Below, piece after piece: positions 62,136-64,000 of a stretch of DNA of 64,000 nt; within the stretch, counting starts at the first letter, position 1, and each line of letters begins with the position of its first letter. This stretch comes from Pseudomonas fluorescens HK44 (GTDB lineage: Bacteria > Pseudomonadota > Gammaproteobacteria > Pseudomonadales > Pseudomonadaceae), in the NCBI RefSeq assembly GCF_000217955.3, contig NZ_AFOY02000005.1, positions 1 through 64,000 of the forward strand, in the 5' to 3' direction. The notes beneath the pieces are model-generated. The model made no database searches. It saw nothing but the letters and a program-made list of their open reading frames with translations, and was not told the DNA's origin. Position numbers and translations under genes: made by a program.

Positions 62136-64000
62136 TCAACGCATCACACAGGGGCGGGTCAATAATACATAGCCGCTCTGGCCTGGTTCGTACTCGGAGG
62201 GGACTGCGAATTGCACCGTGCAGCTTTCGTGCTTTTTGTTTCCCCAGCGGACTTGTAGTTCGCCTTGAGGTTCGTTGACGCGAAGAAACAATCTTCCACC
62301 TTGACCAACCATGGTCAGGTAGTTCCCCTCCAAGTCCTGTACTTGGGCGCCCAAAGGAATGCTCTGCTTATCGTCACGCACCGCCTGCATCAGGATCGGA
62401 ATTCCTGAAATAGTTGGATACTTCACTAGGCTTATCGCGCCAAACCGAGGCGAAATTGACGCCGATGTTGTTTGCAGCTCTACCGCGTCGGAGATGCCTT
62501 TTGGGTCAATGCCGATTTCGTTCTGCCGGTACGGCATCAACCCAGAGACCAAGGCGTACCCACTGCCATTGATAGCGGTGCTAGAGGTATTACCTACTCG
62601 GGCGCCCGTTGCGCCCTCGGCACTCACGAGCGCCATGGTCTCCCCCTGGTCGGGGCTGAAAGTGATGCCGCCCGCGTGAACGACGAAACTGCCACTGGCC
62701 CCAACGTTGGCTCGCTTATAACCTTCGCCGCTGTTAATCCCAGCAGTCATTGTGGTTTGCGCCGCGCGGTACTGTGCGGATGAGCCAACGCTGTGGGTAG
62801 CGCGTCCGTCGCTTTGGTCAGCTGAGCCATAGACGCTGTAGTTCAGCTGGTTGTACTCACCGACGCTACCCCCCAAGGTGACCTGAGTATTGCTGTTGCC
62901 GCCATCGGTGTAACTGATGTTGGTGCTGAGGTAATTACTGCGTGTACGACCGAAGGGAATACTGACGCCGACTTGGTATTGCGTTTGGAAACGTCCGTTG
63001 TAATCACGGGTCCGGCTGGCGCCGACACTTAGTGAGCCCCAGTTGTAGCCATTGCTGTAGCCAGCCTGGTAGGTCACGTTGCTGCGCTGCCCGCTGTTCC
63101 AGTAGTTCTGCGCAGAGCCGGTGACATAAACGTTGCCGCGGCGCTCCCCTAGCGGTTGGTTGATGTTCAGCTGGAAGCGGCTGCGCTGGCGAAAGAGCCT
63201 GCTGCTGTCACTGCTCCGCAGTTGCGCGTAGTCGCTGAAGTTGAGGTAGCCCTCACTGGAAAAGCGATAGGCCGCCACGGTGAAGTTGGTCTGTGTGGTA
63301 TCCAGGAGCTTGCTGTAGGTCAGCCGGTAGCTGCGGCCATTCATGGTAGAACCGGTGACCTCTTGAGTAGGGTCCAGATCCGTAGTCCGCGACTGCGTGA
63401 CGTCCAGAGCCAGGGCGCCGAAGGGCGTGCTCCAGGCCGCCCCGACCTGCGCTGCCAGGTAGCGTTCAGCGATGATGCCGCCGGTATAGCCGCTCCACTT
63501 ATCCGACAGGCCCCGTTGATAGGTGCCCTGGAAAAAGCCGGGGCGATTGGTCAGGAAATCGTCGCGGTACTGGCCCGCCGTCACATTGAAACGCGTAGTG
63601 CCGGGGCGCAGCAATTGTGCGACAGAAGCGAAGGGCACTAAGAACGAACGGGTGCGGCCGTCCGCTTCGGTGATCGTGACCGAAAGGTCGCCTGAGTAGC
63701 CGGTGCTATAGAGATCGTCGATGACGAAAGGGCCCGGCGCCACGGTTGTTTCGTAAAGGATGCTGTCACCCTGTCGTACCGTAACCTTGGCGTTGGTATC
63801 AGCCACACCGCGTACTGGGGGGGCGAAGCCACGCATGGAGTCGGGCAGCATACGGTCGTCGCTGGCGAGCTGAAAACCTGTGAAAGGCACGCTGTCGAAC
63901 AGATCGCCAGGTGTGTAGTACTCCCCCAGCGTAAGCTGCGATTTCAGCCCAGTGATGTCGCGCTGGACATAGCTGCTGATGGAATTGTACTCGCTGGTAG
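62136..64000 (-). CDS. outer-membrane fimbrial usher of the second operon (cut by the window end)
   Basis: About 621 residues of the C-terminal part of an usher. The frame continues without a stop to base 64000 (TSEYNSISSYVQRDITGLKS near the edge), so the gene starts beyond the window. The GTG at 63890 is internal. Barrel, plug (RQGDSILYETTVAPGPFVID) and C-terminal cysteines (HESCTVQF and LTRPCVMR) are present. It is related to, but clearly distinct from, the usher at 56878-59439. Confidence 0.93.
   Translation of the reverse strand, partial: TSEYNSISSYVQRDITGLKSQLTLGEYYTPGDLFDSVPFTGFQLASDDRMLPDSMRGFAPPVRGVADTNAKVTVRQGDSILYETTVAPGPFVIDDLYSTGYSGDLSVTITEADGRTRSFLVPFASVAQLLRPGTTRFNVTAGQYRDDFLTNRPGFFQGTYQRGLSDKWSGYTGGIIAERYLAAQVGAAWSTPFGALALDVTQSRTTDLDPTQEVTGSTMNGRSYRLTYSKLLDTTQTNFTVAAYRFSSEGYLNFSDYAQLRSSDSSRLFRQRSRFQLNINQPLGERRGNVYVTGSAQNYWNSGQRSNVTYQAGYSNGYNWGSLSVGASRTRDYNGRFQTQYQVGVSIPFGRTRSNYLSTNISYTDGGNSNTQVTLGGSVGEYNQLNYSVYGSADQSDGRATHSVGSSAQYRAAQTTMTAGINSGEGYKRANVGASGSFVVHAGGITFSPDQGETMALVSAEGATGARVGNTSSTAINGSGYALVSGLMPYRQNEIGIDPKGISDAVELQTTSASISPRFGAISLVKYPTISGIPILMQAVRDDKQSIPLGAQVQDLEGNYLTMVGQGGRLFLRVNEPQGELQVRWGNKKHESCTVQFAVPSEYEPGQSGYVLLTRPCVMR

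Overview
The window is a piece of a Pseudomonas chromosome, most likely from the P. fluorescens group. The evidence is a 5S rRNA of pseudomonad type, the local order mksFEB / holD-rimI / carbonic anhydrase, three REPIN elements of the GGGAGC-AAGCTCCC type, and pseudomonad-style cup fimbrial loci.

Backbone part 1 (1-24.7 kb). The end of an rRNA operon is followed by a lipid-transport operon (two PqiA/LetA-like half proteins and a six-MCE-domain PqiB/LetB-like protein). Next come the MksFEB condensin operon, holD-rimI, an acidic small protein, a beta-carbonic anhydrase, a SET-domain protein, a Tat-exported AcpA-type phosphoesterase with a periplasmic partner, a short-chain fatty acid transporter, an MHS-family transporter, a soluble PAS chemoreceptor, a cupin/AraC pair, gamma-glutamyltransferase and a DUF2817 peptidase.

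Mobile island (about 24,704-42,687). It sits at the 3' end of a tRNA-Met(CAT) gene. The right end carries a tyrosine integrase. The left end carries a degenerate copy of the tRNA end and an excisionase-like gene broken by a stop codon. In between are two AlpA-type regulators, a split P4-like replication module (TOPRIM primase plus DUF927 ATPase), a chain of very small genes joined by ATGA overlaps, and one phage gene, a tail tape measure protein, with no capsid, terminase or other tail gene. The leader of the long minus-strand operon can fold into a C4 / P4-CI-type antisense RNA, with a central segment complementary to segments on both sides. Eleven GTTCCCAC iterons lie beside the ATPase gene. 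This looks like a P4-type phage satellite, or its remnant, with an unusual tape-measure gene. The gene-poor part (25.7-31 kb) holds a dispersed repeat around TCATTCATGGGG and a block built from many different short tandem words at about 10-14 bp spacing.

Backbone part 2 (42.7-64 kb). tRNA-Met, a membrane chemoreceptor and an Fsr-like exporter are followed by a surface-fimbria regulation locus. This has a NarL-type response regulator, a hybrid histidine kinase with Hpt, an EAL phosphodiesterase response regulator and a second hybrid kinase, all on the minus strand (PvrSR/RcsCB- or Roc-like). They are divergent from a four-gene chaperone-usher operon. A second chaperone-usher operon (adhesin, usher cut by the window end) converges on it, with a histidine-kinase scrap between. 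Two homopolymer tracts, G20 before the RcsC-like kinase and C12 in the divergent fimbrial/kinase promoter region, suggest phase variation of fimbriae.
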